Made by a program: the position numbers and the translations under genes. Of a DNA stretch of 64,000 nucleotides, positions 15,429-25,507 are shown piece after piece. The notes beneath the pieces are model-generated. The model was not told the DNA's origin, did not search any database, and saw only the letters and a list, made by a program, of their open reading frames with translations. The number at the start of each line of letters is the position of its first letter. Position 1 is the first letter of the stretch. Source of the stretch: Acinetobacter bouvetii (GTDB lineage Bacteria > Pseudomonadota > Gammaproteobacteria > Pseudomonadales > Moraxellaceae); assembly GCF_902753875.1 (NCBI RefSeq), contig NZ_CADDTS010000040.1, positions 62,001 to 126,000 of the forward strand. The letters are read 5' to 3'.

Positions 15429-18263
15429 ATGAGTGTGCTACCGATTATTATCCTGTTACCGTTAGTACTGGGCACCACCCTTGTTTCGTGGCTGAAGCAA
15501 TTTTCACGCGGGCTAACGGCTTTAGCCGCCATCGGGGTCAGCCTGAGTAGTCTGACCCTGTTATTGATGCAAGCCCCAGATGTCCTGAATGGCCAGACCA
15601 TCACCCAAACCTGGGCCTGGTTACCGCAGCTGGGCATCGATTTAAGCTTTCGTCTGGATGCCCTGGGCCTGTTATTTTGCCTGCTGATTAGCGGTATTGG
15701 CACACTCATTTATATTTATGCCTATTATTATTTGAGTCCGAAAAATTCTCTCAGTAAATTATATGTTCTGCTGATGCTGTTCATGGCATCCATGCTTGGC
15801 ATTTCCCTGTCTAATAATTTGATTTTACTACTTATTTTTTGGGAGCTGACCAGTATTTCATCCTTCCTGCTGGTCGGTTACTGGAGCAATTATGAAGCGG
15901 CACAGCGCGGCTCGCGTATGGCGCTCACCATTACCGGCATGGGGGGGCTGTGTCTGCTGGGTGGATTTATTCTGCTCGGTCAAATCACTGGAACCTACCA
16001 GATTGACCAGATCTTGACGATGAAGGACCAAATTCAAAGTCACTCGCTGTTTGTTCCCAGTTTGCTGCTCATTCTGATGGGAGCCTTTACCAAAAGTGCG
16101 CAATTTCCGTTTCACTTTTGGCTACCGAATGCCATGGCGGCCCCGACACCGGTTTCGGCCTATTTACACTCTGCCACCATGGTCAAAGCCGGGATTTTCC
16201 TACTGGCCCGCTTCAGCCCAATTTTTGTCGGGGCAGCGCTGTATCACAACATTGTCACTTTTATCGGGCTGTTCACCCTATGTATGGCCGCCTTCTTTGC
16301 CATTTTCAAAGAAGATTTAAAAGGCTTGCTGGCCTATTCCACCATCAGTCATTTAGGTTTAATTGTCTGTTTGCTCGGCATTGGTTCACCACTGGCGATT
16401 GCAGCAGCGATTTTTCATATTATTAACCACGCCACCTTTAAAGCCGCATTGTTCATGATTGCCGGGATCATTGACCATGAAACAGGCACCCGGGATTTAC
16501 GCAAACTCAGTGGCATCTGGCAATTCCTGCCTTTTACCGCCACCCTGACCATGATCACGGCGGCGTCGATGGCCGGTGTCCCCCTGACGAACGGGTTCTT
16601 GTCCAAAGAAATGTTCTTTACCGAACTGGTGGCCAATCTTTCCGGATCTGCCCTGATCTTTTCTGCCATTGTGGCCACACTTGCCGGCATCTTTGCGGTA
16701 GCTTATTCCATCCGTCTGGTGCACGGCGTATTTTTCGATGGCCCGGTGGGACCGAATGTGCCGAATTCAAAAATCCATGAACCGCCTTTGGGAATGCGTG
16801 CTCCGGCAATTTTTCTGGCGGTGTTATGTATCCTCGTTGGTCTGGCACCTGCCCTACTGGTCGAAAACATCGTCAATGCAACCGCCCGTGCCAGCACGCA
16901 AATGGCTGACTTTACAGGCGCTCATCTCGCAATTTGGCATGGCTTTAATCTGCCTTTAGTGATGAGCATCATCGCGCTCTTGGGCGGTGTGATTTTCTAT
17001 TTCTCCTTAGCCAAAGATGGCCGCATTCGTGACATTGACCTGGATCCCCTGCTGGGTAAATTTCAGGGCAAAGTGCTGTTTGATTTATTTTTAAAACACC
17101 TGTTACTGAACTCGCGAAAATTCAAGCGCAAAACCGAAAATGGTTCCCTGCAAAGCTATTTAATGTGGATTGTGATCTTTAGTGCAGCCTTGGTGGCAAT
17201 GCCTTTAATCAATCAGGGACTCAGTACCGGGACACGTGAGCTGGCGCATGCCCCTGCCATTGCCATTGTGCTGTGGCTGCTCTTGTTCTCAGCCTGCTGG
17301 ATGATGCTCTGGTTCCACCATGAACGGATTAAAGCTGTACTGATTAGTGGTGCAGTTGGTCTGGTGGTGACCATGGTTTTTGTCACGCTTTCTGCACCTG
17401 ATCTGGCTTTAACCCAGATTACCGTGGATGTCGTGACCACGGTGTTATTGCTGATGAGCCTGTCACTTCTGCCACAGCTCACGCCTTATGAATCCAGTGT
17501 TTCACGGCGTTGGCGGGATGCCCTGATTGCCATTGGTGGCGGACTGGGCATAGGCTGGATTGCCTGGCTGATTTTAACCCGTGACCACAACTCCATTTCA
17601 TGGTTCTTCATGCAGCAGTCCATTCCACTGGGCGGTGGAACCAATGTGGTCAACGTCATTCTGGTCGACTTCCGTGGTTTCGATACCTTCGGCGAAATTA
17701 CCGTATTGGGTATTGCAGCCATTGGTACCTTGTGTTTAATGGACGGTATGCGTGCGCACGGTACCACCATGACCCAAGGTCTGACCTATCGTTTTAACCC
17801 CTCCCCGCTGATGTTCCGTATTACCGCCTCCTGGGTGTTACCCTTGGCACTGGTGGTGAGCCTCTATATCTTCCTGCGAGGACATAACCTGCCAGGCGGT
17901 GGATTTATTGCCGGTTTAATTACCTCTCTGGCGCTGGTCATTCAATATATTGCGCTGGGTCAAGATCAGGCTGAACAGATGCTGAAAGCCAAGTCCGGAC
18001 GATTATATGAAATCTGGATTGGTTCGGGTCTCACCATTGCAGGGCTGACCGGAATGGGCGCCTGGTTCTGGGGTCGTCCATTCCTCACCAGTGCGCATAT
18101 CTATATCTCGCCCCCGGTGTTGGGCGAAATCCATCTGGCTTCAGCGGCATTATTTGATGTCGGGGTCTATGTGACGGTGCTTGGTGCAACCATGCTGATG
18201 ATTTCGGTCTTGGGCGACTCGCGCCATTCCAGCATGTCTGGTCCAGTATTGAAGGGGGAATAA
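15429..18263 (+). CDS. mnhA: Monovalent cation/H+ antiporter subunit A with fused subunit B (MnhA/MrpA/PhaAB type)
   Basis: A 944-residue polytopic protein, the large subunit of a multisubunit Na+(K+)/H+ antiporter. The N-terminal two thirds is the NuoL-like module, with the family motif FPFHFWLPNAM, APTPVSAYLHSATMVKAG (about 230-257) and the antiporter lysines and glutamates. The C-terminal portion after about residue 790 contains PGGGFIAGL and a MnhB domain, so subunits A and B are fused as in PhaAB-type systems. An in-frame TTG lies two codons upstream; I chose the ATG at 15429. It heads a six-gene operon. The complex moves Na+ or K+ out against proton entry and supports pH and salt tolerance. 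Confidence 0.93.
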   Translation: MSVLPIIILLPLVLGTTLVSWLKQFSRGLTALAAIGVSLSSLTLLLMQAPDVLNGQTITQTWAWLPQLGIDLSFRLDALGLLFCLLISGIGTLIYIYAYYYLSPKNSLSKLYVLLMLFMASMLGISLSNNLILLLIFWELTSISSFLLVGYWSNYEAAQRGSRMALTITGMGGLCLLGGFILLGQITGTYQIDQILTMKDQIQSHSLFVPSLLLILMGAFTKSAQFPFHFWLPNAMAAPTPVSAYLHSATMVKAGIFLLARFSPIFVGAALYHNIVTFIGLFTLCMAAFFAIFKEDLKGLLAYSTISHLGLIVCLLGIGSPLAIAAAIFHIINHATFKAALFMIAGIIDHETGTRDLRKLSGIWQFLPFTATLTMITAASMAGVPLTNGFLSKEMFFTELVANLSGSALIFSAIVATLAGIFAVAYSIRLVHGVFFDGPVGPNVPNSKIHEPPLGMRAPAIFLAVLCILVGLAPALLVENIVNATARASTQMADFTGAHLAIWHGFNLPLVMSIIALLGGVIFYFSLAKDGRIRDIDLDPLLGKFQGKVLFDLFLKHLLLNSRKFKRKTENGSLQSYLMWIVIFSAALVAMPLINQGLSTGTRELAHAPAIAIVLWLLLFSACWMMLWFHHERIKAVLISGAVGLVVTMVFVTLSAPDLALTQITVDVVTTVLLLMSLSLLPQLTPYESSVSRRWRDALIAIGGGLGIGWIAWLILTRDHNSISWFFMQQSIPLGGGTNVVNVILVDFRGFDTFGEITVLGIAAIGTLCLMDGMRAHGTTMTQGLTYRFNPSPLMFRITASWVLPLALVVSLYIFLRGHNLPGGGFIAGLITSLALVIQYIALGQDQAEQMLKAKSGRLYEIWIGSGLTIAGLTGMGAWFWGRPFLTSAHIYISPPVLGEIHLASAALFDVGVYVTVLGATMLMISVLGDSRHSSMSGPVLKGE

Positions 18264-18264
18264 A

Positions 18265-18630
18265 ATGTTGAGTCTCGAATTTTTATTGGCTTCGGCAATT
18301 GGCTTACTCACAGCTACAGGTATTTATCTAATTTTACGTGCCCGTACTTTTCCCGTGGTATTAGGACTGGCGATGATTGGCTATGCGGTCAACTTGTTTC
18401 TGTTTGCCATGGGCAGGATTCAGGTCAATGCACCGGCCATTTTGACCGAAACCAGCAAGGCCACGGATCCTTTACCTCAGGCACTGGTATTAACGGCCAT
18501 TGTGATTGGTTTTGCAACTACTGCTTTTATTATCCAGCTGGCTTTGCGTAGTCGTTATGAAACAGGGACCGATCACGTTGACTCAAAAGAAGAAATACCC
18601 CAGATTGACCCGCGTGAGGATGAGCCTTGA
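18265..18630 (+). CDS. mnhC: Cation/H+ antiporter subunit C (MnhC/PhaC, NuoK-like)
   Basis: A 121-residue protein with three predicted membrane helices, homologous to NuoK. The conserved segment includes ARTFPVVLGLAMIGYAVNLFLFAMG and, later, TDPLPQALVLTAIVIGFATTAF. Its start lies 1 nt after the mnhA stop and its stop overlaps the start of mnhD, so translation is coupled. The C-terminal tail after residue 93 is acidic and cytoplasmic. Confidence 0.93.
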   Translation: MLSLEFLLASAIGLLTATGIYLILRARTFPVVLGLAMIGYAVNLFLFAMGRIQVNAPAILTETSKATDPLPQALVLTAIVIGFATTAFIIQLALRSRYETGTDHVDSKEEIPQIDPREDEP

Positions 18631-20438
18631 TGAATGCTGTCATCCAGTTTTGGACTGAACATACCCCGATTTTCAGTATTTTAATTCCAGCATTGACCGG
18701 CTTTTTACTGGTGCTTTTAGGCAATCCGGGTGCCGGTTCCTTATCACGCGATTGGCGCCAACCCTGGCGGCGTGGCATTAGCTATGTGTCTTCCATTTTA
18801 GGCTTAACCACGGCCATCCTGTATTTGATTTTGGCCAGCACTGGTCAAATCAGTATCTATAGTTTGAGCGAGTGGTCTGCACCGTTCGGTATTGTGCTGG
18901 TTCTGGATCAACTGTCCGCATTGATGCTGGTACTCACCTATGTACTAGCCACGCCTATCCTGTGGTATGCCAGTCGTGAATGGGATTCCAAAGGGCGTTA
19001 TTTCCATGCCATGTTCCATTTCTTGCTCATGGGCCTATGCGGTGCGTTTTTAACCGGTGATTTATTTAACTTATTTGTGTTCTTTGAAATCTTGCTGATG
19101 GCTTCCTACGTGTTGCTGTTACACGGGCAAGGCAAAGCCCGTTTCCAACTGGGCATTCATTACGTCACCATTAATTTGCTGGCTTCCGCACTCTTTCTGA
19201 TTGGTCTGGGCATGATCTACGGCAGTGTTGGCAGTCTGAACATGGCCGATGTGGCACGTCTTATTCCCCTGCTAGAGCCTGATCAGCATAAACTGGCTGT
19301 TGCCGGTGGCTTACTGTTATTTGTCGTGTTCGGGATTAAAGCCGCCATGCTACCGGTCGGTTTTTGGCTACCGAAAACCTATGCTGTGGCCACGACGCCA
19401 GTAGCTGCCATTTTTACCATCATGACCAAAGTCGGGATCTATGCCATTCTTCGGGTCAATGGCACCCTGTTTGAAGATGACTTAAGCCACAGCATTCTGG
19501 CCAACTGGTTACTTCCGATTGGTTTGATTACCTCGGTGTATGGCGTGATTGGCGCGATTGGCGCTGAACGCTTGCGACGCTTTGTCGGCTTTATGATTTT
19601 GTCTTCAGTCGGTACGATCTTGATTGCCATTTCCCTGTTTAATACCCTGGCATGGGCGGCGGGACTGTATTATCTGGTGCACAGTACCATTATTGCGGCA
19701 GCATTTTATTTACTTAGTGGCTGGATTACCTCACAACGCGGCAGCTTCAAGGATCATTTCAATATTGCCCCGCAAATGAAACAGCAAACAGCGGTGTCAC
19801 TGACCTTCTTTTTAATTGCCTTAATGATGGCTGGCTTACCGCCATTCAGTGGCTTTTTAGGCAAAGTGTTTATCTTGCAAGCGACTTCACACTCCCCTTA
19901 TCAAGGTGTGATTATTGCTGTGGTCCTTGTGGTCAGCCTGCTCAGTATTATTGCCTTTACCCGGGTCGGTTTTGTGCTGTTTTGGCGTGCCACCACACCG
20001 GAAGACAATCCCCATAGCGATGCGTTTAAAGCCTATCAGGCTTTACCGGAACAATCTCCTGCACGAAATGACAAAACGATTTATCTCCTCCTGTCCGGAT
20101 TAGTGCTATATATGATCTGTGCCCATCCGATTCAGCAATATATGTTTAAAACGGCTGAACAGATCCAGAATAATGTCTTGTATGAAAGCATTATTCTGCA
20201 CAAAGATGAGCTTAATGAGGTGATTAGCGTACAGCCTTATGATCCTGAAAATTTACCTGAAACCAAATATGGCGGTGAAACGGTAGACCCGAATGCCCAT
20301 CTGATTCCATATATCATCCCCAAAGATACTCTGGAAGGCGGGCACATTTCAGAATATAAGCAACGTCAGATCAGCCAGCAGCAGCGACAACAACCCGCTG
20401 ATGCAGATAATGCCAAACTTAAACCGATGGAGCCTTAA
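18630..20438 (+). CDS. mnhD: Cation/H+ antiporter subunit D (MnhD/PhaD, NuoN/M-like)
   Basis: A 602-residue polytopic membrane protein of the proton-translocating antiporter family. Visible signatures are LTGDLFNLFVFFEI near 135, the KAAMLPVGFWLPKTYAVATTPV segment near 235-256, and LPPFSGFLGKVFI near 410. A hydrophilic C-terminal tail of about 110 residues, rich in Q, E and P, extends beyond the last helices and is longer than in most MrpD proteins. The ATG at 18630 overlaps the TGA of mnhC (TGATG); the TTG one codon earlier is a less likely start. It is part of the membrane complex with MnhA. Confidence 0.93.
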   Translation: MNAVIQFWTEHTPIFSILIPALTGFLLVLLGNPGAGSLSRDWRQPWRRGISYVSSILGLTTAILYLILASTGQISIYSLSEWSAPFGIVLVLDQLSALMLVLTYVLATPILWYASREWDSKGRYFHAMFHFLLMGLCGAFLTGDLFNLFVFFEILLMASYVLLLHGQGKARFQLGIHYVTINLLASALFLIGLGMIYGSVGSLNMADVARLIPLLEPDQHKLAVAGGLLLFVVFGIKAAMLPVGFWLPKTYAVATTPVAAIFTIMTKVGIYAILRVNGTLFEDDLSHSILANWLLPIGLITSVYGVIGAIGAERLRRFVGFMILSSVGTILIAISLFNTLAWAAGLYYLVHSTIIAAAFYLLSGWITSQRGSFKDHFNIAPQMKQQTAVSLTFFLIALMMAGLPPFSGFLGKVFILQATSHSPYQGVIIAVVLVVSLLSIIAFTRVGFVLFWRATTPEDNPHSDAFKAYQALPEQSPARNDKTIYLLLSGLVLYMICAHPIQQYMFKTAEQIQNNVLYESIILHKDELNEVISVQPYDPENLPETKYGGETVDPNAHLIPYIIPKDTLEGGHISEYKQRQISQQQRQQPADADNAKLKPMEP

Positions 20439-20440
20439 CC

Positions 20441-20962
20441 ATGTCTAAAACATCGTTCTGGGAAAAGTGGTTACCACATCCGTTTGTTTCCGTTATTGTG
20501 GCTTTAAGCTGGATCATGCTAGCACACAGCGCCGACCCTGCCACATTGCTGATGGCGTTGTTGCTGGGGATTGTGATTCCACGTCTGGTGAAGCCTTTTA
20601 TTGGTCGTACCCCGAATATCAACTGGGTGTTGGCGATCAAATTATTCTTTGTCGTACTGTGGGACATTATCATCTGTAATATTCAGGTGGCTAAACTGGT
20701 GCTTGGACCGACCCACAAACTGCATCCGCAATGGTTTCGGGTTCCTTTAGAAACCCAGCATGAACAGGTCAATGTTTTACTGGCCCTGATTATTACCACC
20801 ACCCCAGGTACGGTCACTGCCGGGATTGACCATGATCGCGGAGATATTCTGGTTCATGCTTTAAGCACCGACAATGCTGAAATTGATATTCTGGAAATTA
20901 AAAATCGCTATGAAAAAGCCCTGATGGCCATTTTTGATGTGGAAATAGGAGAAGACTCATGA
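20441..20962 (+). CDS. mnhE: Cation/H+ antiporter subunit E (MnhE/PhaE)
   Basis: A 173-residue protein with an N-terminal pair of hydrophobic segments and a soluble C-terminal domain, as in MrpE. The conserved core LALIITTTPGTVTAGID is near residues 107-123, followed by the ILVHALS element. It begins 2 nt after mnhD and its stop overlaps mnhF (ATGA). The subunit is required for assembly or activity of the antiporter complex. Confidence 0.92.
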   Translation: MSKTSFWEKWLPHPFVSVIVALSWIMLAHSADPATLLMALLLGIVIPRLVKPFIGRTPNINWVLAIKLFFVVLWDIIICNIQVAKLVLGPTHKLHPQWFRVPLETQHEQVNVLLALIITTTPGTVTAGIDHDRGDILVHALSTDNAEIDILEIKNRYEKALMAIFDVEIGEDS

Positions 20963-21234
20963 GTATTTTGCCCTATGCATTGGGAATCTGTATGGTCGCC
21001 ATTACCATTTCCATGTTTTTTTGCCTGATCCGTCTGGTCATGGGTCCTTCCATTGTGGATCGTCTGCTGGCTTTAGATACCCTGTTTCTCAATGCTACCT
21101 GTCTGGTGGTGATTCTGGGCATCTATTGGGCCAGTACCTCGCTGTTTGAAGGTGCCCTCCTAGTAGCCATGCTGGGATTTGTCTCTACTGCGGCTCTGGC
21201 ACGCTATTTTACCACTGGCCATGTGGTCGATTAG
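20959..21234 (+). CDS. mnhF: Cation/H+ antiporter subunit F (MnhF/PhaF)
   Basis: A 91-residue protein with three predicted membrane helices. The MrpF pattern RLVMGPSIVDRLLALDTL is visible at about residues 24-41. The start overlaps the end of mnhE by four bases (ATGA), and AGGAGAAG lies just upstream. It belongs to the same operon and complex as the surrounding mnh genes. Confidence 0.92.
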   Translation: MSILPYALGICMVAITISMFFCLIRLVMGPSIVDRLLALDTLFLNATCLVVILGIYWASTSLFEGALLVAMLGFVSTAALARYFTTGHVVD

Positions 21235-21244
21235 GAGACACGAC

Positions 21245-21643
21245 ATGCAAATAACAATGGAAATTCTGGTCTCGATTTTTTTATTGATTGGCTCATTCTT
21301 TATGCTGGTGGGCGGCATTGGCATGATACGACTGCCTGACTTGTTTATGCGGCTACATGCACCCACCAAATCCAGTACCTTGGGATTGGGGAGCTTTTTG
21401 ATTGCAGCGATGATTTTCGCAGCCTTTCAAGGACGCTTTGGTTTCGCTGAACTGCTACTGACCTTATTAGCGTTCATTACCGCACCCGTGTCGGCCAATT
21501 TAATGGCACAGGCCGCCTTACATCTGCGTTTGCGTTCAACCAGTGGTGAAGTTCCCGAAGCGCTGGATCGTCCTTTACCCTGGCAACGTACCCGTCGTCG
21601 CAATCCAAAAGCCAAAAATGACTCACATGATGATCTCGCATGA
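21245..21643 (+). CDS. mnhG: Cation/H+ antiporter subunit G (MnhG/PhaG)
   Basis: A 132-residue last subunit of the antiporter. The N-terminal helix is followed by the signature GGIGMIRLPDLFMRLHAPTK at about residues 23-42, then two more helices and a basic, hydrophilic tail. The ATG at 21245 is preceded by TAGGAGAC at good spacing; the in-frame codon at 21179 lies inside mnhF and was rejected. The operon appears to end here; no clear terminator follows, and the next gene is convergent. Confidence 0.92.
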   Translation: MQITMEILVSIFLLIGSFFMLVGGIGMIRLPDLFMRLHAPTKSSTLGLGSFLIAAMIFAAFQGRFGFAELLLTLLAFITAPVSANLMAQAALHLRLRSTSGEVPEALDRPLPWQRTRRRNPKAKNDSHDDLA

Positions 21644-21734
21644 AATCAGGCTATTTCTCTTAACTTATATTAAGATTTTGATTTTAATTAAAATTTATAC
21701 TCAGTTGAAGTTACAGTAGACTGAGTCAATTTAA

Positions 21735-22226
21735 TTAATTTTCAGCCAAAACTTTAGCCTTTTCTTTTTCAAATTCCTGTTTAGTAAGAACACCATCATC
21801 TAATAATTTTTTTAAGGCTGTAAGTTTCTCATATTTACCTACTGGGTTATTATTATTTCCATTCTCAGTTTTCTCAATGCACTCAAACACTAGTTCTATT
21901 CGTGGAAAATTTCCCAATATATATGGAGGTCTTGCAGCAGTTTCAGTAAGGCTATGCATTGCTTTATTTTTACGTTCACAAAAAGTAATTGATGCATGTT
22001 CCGCATTTTCTCGCACAGTTTGTAAGGATACAAAACCAGTAGCTGCTTTTCGAAAAATACGATAGGACTCTTCACTATTTTTTATTGGCTGATCCAATAT
22101 CACAGTTTCCCCACCAAATACTGCATTTTCAAATGAAGACTTACTTTTTAAAGCCGACTGAATAGGCGGTACACTTGAGCAACTGGAAATAAGAAGTACA
22201 GAAACGATAAAAAAGAGCTTATTCAT
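21735..22226 (-). CDS. SHOCT-domain lipoprotein, function unknown
   Basis: A 163-residue predicted lipoprotein. The signal peptide MNKLFFIVSVLLISSC carries the lipobox ISSC. The C-terminal 30 residues (LTALKKLLDDGVLTKQEFEKEKAKVL) form a SHOCT domain, a short module often placed at the ends of bacterial proteins for oligomerisation. The middle part contains two cysteines and no known fold. The start at 22226 puts the signal peptide at the N terminus; the in-frame codon at 22265 would add 13 residues. The gene is AT-rich compared with its neighbours, lies convergent to mnhG, and may be an accessory insertion between two core operons. Confidence 0.78.
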   Translation of the reverse strand: MNKLFFIVSVLLISSCSSVPPIQSALKSKSSFENAVFGGETVILDQPIKNSEESYRIFRKAATGFVSLQTVRENAEHASITFCERKNKAMHSLTETAARPPYILGNFPRIELVFECIEKTENGNNNNPVGKYEKLTALKKLLDDGVLTKQEFEKEKAKVLAEN

Positions 22227-22352
22227 AACATTATATCTCGCGCAATAGAATGATGTATCTATCAAGCCTGTTAAGTGGCGTGTAAATTAGTTATATAAAT
22301 AAGTGATTGAAAGAAATAATGAAAGTATAAGATCACTAAAAGTAATCGAAAT

Positions 22353-22379
22353 AAAAAAAGCCACCCGAAGGTGGCTTTT
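22353..22379 (-). terminator. Terminator of the rimP-nusA-infB-rbfA operon
   Basis: A 10-bp stem (AAAAGCCACC / GGTGGCTTTT) with the tetraloop CGAA. Reading on the minus strand it ends in a T-tract just after rbfA. truB and rpsO, which follow rbfA in E. coli, are therefore not part of this operon. Confidence 0.88.
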
Positions 22380-22390
22380 CTTTTTAGTGA

Positions 22391-22798
22391 TTATTCATCA
22401 TCTTTTTTTGCATCATCAGCAGGAGGTAAGTCCTTGACTGCTTCTGCAATCAGACCAAACATATAGTTGCCATATGCATTGGTTTTGTCGTAATGGAAAC
22501 GCAAACGAGGTGTTATACGCGTCTTGATACGACGACTGAGTTCGTGGCGCAAGAAACCAGAGGCTTTATTCAAAACCTCTAAAGTGTCTTTGTTTGCAGC
22601 TTCGCTTTGCTCATCGCCAAGCTCACGACCCATCACCGTTACATAAACTTCGGCATATCCTAAATCTGGGCTAACTTTCACCGCAGAGATGGTCACTAGA
22701 CCACCTAAGCGTGGATCTTTCAGCTCCTGACGGATCAACTCGGACAACTCGCGTTGTACGGTATCCCCCATGCGCTTAAGACGTTGACTACCCGCCAT
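22391..22798 (-). CDS. rbfA: Ribosome-binding factor A
   Basis: A 135-residue KH-fold protein that binds the 30S subunit and helps mature the 16S rRNA 5' end, important in cold. The family pattern is visible: QRLKRMGDTVQRELSELI, LKDPRLGG, VKVSPDLGYAEVYVTV and RITPRLRFHYD. The tail is acidic. Its ATG overlaps the infB stop (TAATG), so translation is coupled. It is the last gene of the operon. Confidence 0.96.
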   Translation of the reverse strand: MAGSQRLKRMGDTVQRELSELIRQELKDPRLGGLVTISAVKVSPDLGYAEVYVTVMGRELGDEQSEAANKDTLEVLNKASGFLRHELSRRIKTRITPRLRFHYDKTNAYGNYMFGLIAEAVKDLPPADDAKKDDE

Positions 22799-25497
22799 TA
22801 AAGACTCCGTTTAATCAATTGAACATCATACACTTCAATCTTATCTTGAGGTTTGATGTCTTTATAGCCTTTCACCGCAAGACCACATTCCATACCGGCG
22901 CGAACTTCTTCAACCACTTCTTTATAGCGACGAAGAGATTCAAGCTCACCTTGGAAGATCACCACATCTTCACGCAATACGCGAATCGGTTTGTTACGGT
23001 GTAATACACCTTCAAGCACCATACAGCCTGCAGCCGCACCGAATTTGCTTGAGTGGAATACTTCACGTACTTCAGCAACACCCAGAATTGTTTCACGATG
23101 CTCAGGAGCCAACTTACCGCTCATTGCTGCTTTCACGTCATCAATCAATTCATAAATGACAGAGTAGTAACGGATGTCGATACCATCAGCATCAGCTTTT
23201 TGACGTGCAGTGTTATCAGCACGTACGTTAAAGCCTAGAAGTACAGCCTCTGAAGATTCAGCCAGTGTCACGTCAGATTCAGTGATTGCACCTACGCCTG
23301 AACCAATAATACGAACTTTAACTTCATCAGTTGCCAAGTCAGCAAGTGCAACGTGTAACGCTTCCAAAGTACCACGTACATCTGTTTTCAATACAACGTT
23401 GACGATAGGCACATCTTTCTTGCCCATAGACGCCATAAGGTTTTCAAGACGCATTGCAGATTGACGCTCAAGACGTTTTTGACGTTCACGGTCACCACGA
23501 GCATCAGCAACTTCACGTGCTTTTTTCTCGTCATTCACAACCAGAACTTCATCACCCGCCATTGGCGCATCAGGAAGACCTAAAATTTCTACAGGAATTG
23601 AAGGACCCGCTGATTTAATACGTTTACCGTTTTCATCAGTCATGGCACGAACACGACCGTATGATGCACCGGCAAGAACCAGGTCACCTACATTCAATGT
23701 ACCATTTTGAACAAGAATCGAAGTGACTGCACCACGGCCTTTGTCCACACGCGCTTCAATAACGACACCTTGTGCAGCACCTTCTTCAGATGCTTTTAAT
23801 TCAAGAAGTTCTGCTTGAATTGAAATCAGGTCTAGAAGTTCATCGATCCCCATACCAGAGTGCGCTGAAACCATCGCCACTGGAACATCACCGCCCCATT
23901 GTTCAGGCACGATTTCTTTAGTGGTCAATTCATTCAATACACGATCTGGATCTGCAGATTCTTTATCCATTTTGTTGATAGCAACAATAATTGGTGTACC
24001 TGCGGCACGAGCATGATCAATTGCTTCAGCAGTTTGCGGCATGACACCATCATCTGCAGCAACGACCAGAACCACGATATCAGTCGCTTTGGCACCACGT
24101 GAACGCATTGCCGTAAATGCTGCGTGTCCCGGGGTATCCAGGAAGGTAATAATACCTTTATCAGTTTTCACATGATAAGCACCAATGTGCTGTGTGATAC
24201 CGCCAGCTTCGCCTGCAGCCACTTTTGTACGACGGATACGGTCAAGCAGAGATGTTTTACCATGGTCAACGTGACCCATAATCGTCACAACTGGTGGACG
24301 GGTCGTTTGCTCACCACGTGCTTCTTCAGCTGCTTCAAGCAAGGTATCTTCTGTTTGGGTATCAGAAACAAGAACCGGATTATGGCCCATTTCTTCAACT
24401 ACAAGCGCAGCAATTTCCTGGTCAATGGCTTGGTTCTGAGTGACAAGCTCGCCCATTTTCATGAGTGATTTGATAACTTCGCGAACTTTAACTGCCATTT
24501 TTTGCGCAAGATCTGCTACAACAATTGTGGCACCAATTTCAACATCATAAACTTGTTTTTTAACAGGTTTTTCAAAACCATGCTTATTGGCCTGACTGGT
24601 TTTCAAACCACGTTTATGCTGGTTATGGCTGAAAGATTGCTCTTCCTGACCACGACGGCCACCTTTCTTCGGTGCACGTGCACTGGTGGTGTTGCCACCA
24701 CGTTTAATTTCACGGTCTTCTTTGGCAAATGAATCTTCATAAGCCTGACCAACCAGACCGGCTGCAAGCGGAGAATCATCAATCACACGAATGGTAGTTG
24801 TAGTCTCTTCAGAAGAATACTTAGAAGCCATCTGACGCATTTGTTCAAGCGTACGTTGTTGTGCTTCTTCAGCCGATTTACGACGTGCTGCTTCTTCAAC
24901 TGCTTTCAATTGTGCAGCTTGCGCTTCACGAGCTTTCTTTTGCTCTGGAGTTTCAGTCACTTTAACCGCTTGTTTCACAATCGGCTTGTTGGTTGACTTA
25001 CGTTTTACCACAACAGCAGCTTTAGGTACTTCTTGCTTAGCTGTTTCCTGCTTCGCTGCAGCACGCATTGCTTCTAAAGCCTGTTTTGCTTTAGATACGC
25101 CTTGCTTAGGCTCTTCAGCTGTCGCTTTAGGCTCAGCTTCACGTGTATTTTGCTCAGCTTGTGCTTTGGCTAAAGCTTCAGCTTTAATTTGCTCTGGGTC
25201 AGGCTTCACAAATGTATGCTTTTTACGCACTTCTACATTAATGGTTTTGGCCTTACCTGATGTACTTGCCACTTTAGCAGTACCGGTTGTTTTACGTTTC
25301 AACGTGATTTTTCCTGCATGCCCATCATCCTGACCATGAACTTTCTTCAAATGGTTGACAAGGGTATTTTGTTGTTCAGTGGAAATAATATCTTCAGCTT
25401 TACGTTGCGGTAAACCTGCGTCACGAACCTGCTCTAGGAGCTTCTCAACGGGACGATCCACGCTAAGCGCTAACTCTTTAATCGACTTGTCCGTCAT
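22798..25497 (-). CDS. infB: Translation initiation factor IF-2
   Basis: An 899-residue GTPase that brings fMet-tRNA to the 30S subunit. The N-terminal 300 residues hold an IF2_N-like start ([20 protein letters not shown]) and a long A/K/E/Q-rich low-complexity linker. The GTPase domain follows with G1 [11 protein letters not shown] near 407, G3 DTPGHAAF, and G4 NKMD. Domains II-IV follow, with the usual C-terminal beta-barrel. Its neighbours nusA and rbfA are the conserved partners. The three fMet tRNA genes upstream encode its substrate, a link also seen in E. coli with metY. Confidence 0.98.
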   Translation of the reverse strand: MTDKSIKELALSVDRPVEKLLEQVRDAGLPQRKAEDIISTEQQNTLVNHLKKVHGQDDGHAGKITLKRKTTGTAKVASTSGKAKTINVEVRKKHTFVKPDPEQIKAEALAKAQAEQNTREAEPKATAEEPKQGVSKAKQALEAMRAAAKQETAKQEVPKAAVVVKRKSTNKPIVKQAVKVTETPEQKKAREAQAAQLKAVEEAARRKSAEEAQQRTLEQMRQMASKYSSEETTTTIRVIDDSPLAAGLVGQAYEDSFAKEDREIKRGGNTTSARAPKKGGRRGQEEQSFSHNQHKRGLKTSQANKHGFEKPVKKQVYDVEIGATIVVADLAQKMAVKVREVIKSLMKMGELVTQNQAIDQEIAALVVEEMGHNPVLVSDTQTEDTLLEAAEEARGEQTTRPPVVTIMGHVDHGKTSLLDRIRRTKVAAGEAGGITQHIGAYHVKTDKGIITFLDTPGHAAFTAMRSRGAKATDIVVLVVAADDGVMPQTAEAIDHARAAGTPIIVAINKMDKESADPDRVLNELTTKEIVPEQWGGDVPVAMVSAHSGMGIDELLDLISIQAELLELKASEEGAAQGVVIEARVDKGRGAVTSILVQNGTLNVGDLVLAGASYGRVRAMTDENGKRIKSAGPSIPVEILGLPDAPMAGDEVLVVNDEKKAREVADARGDRERQKRLERQSAMRLENLMASMGKKDVPIVNVVLKTDVRGTLEALHVALADLATDEVKVRIIGSGVGAITESDVTLAESSEAVLLGFNVRADNTARQKADADGIDIRYYSVIYELIDDVKAAMSGKLAPEHRETILGVAEVREVFHSSKFGAAAGCMVLEGVLHRNKPIRVLREDVVIFQGELESLRRYKEVVEEVRAGMECGLAVKGYKDIKPQDKIEVYDVQLIKRSL

Positions 25498-25507
25498 ATA
25501 TTTCCTC

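Noticed and set aside
16415..16897. Overlapping minus-strand frames inside mnhA
   Set aside because: mnhA is a clear, conserved membrane protein across this stretch; the antisense frames have Arg/Gly-rich composition typical of shadows.
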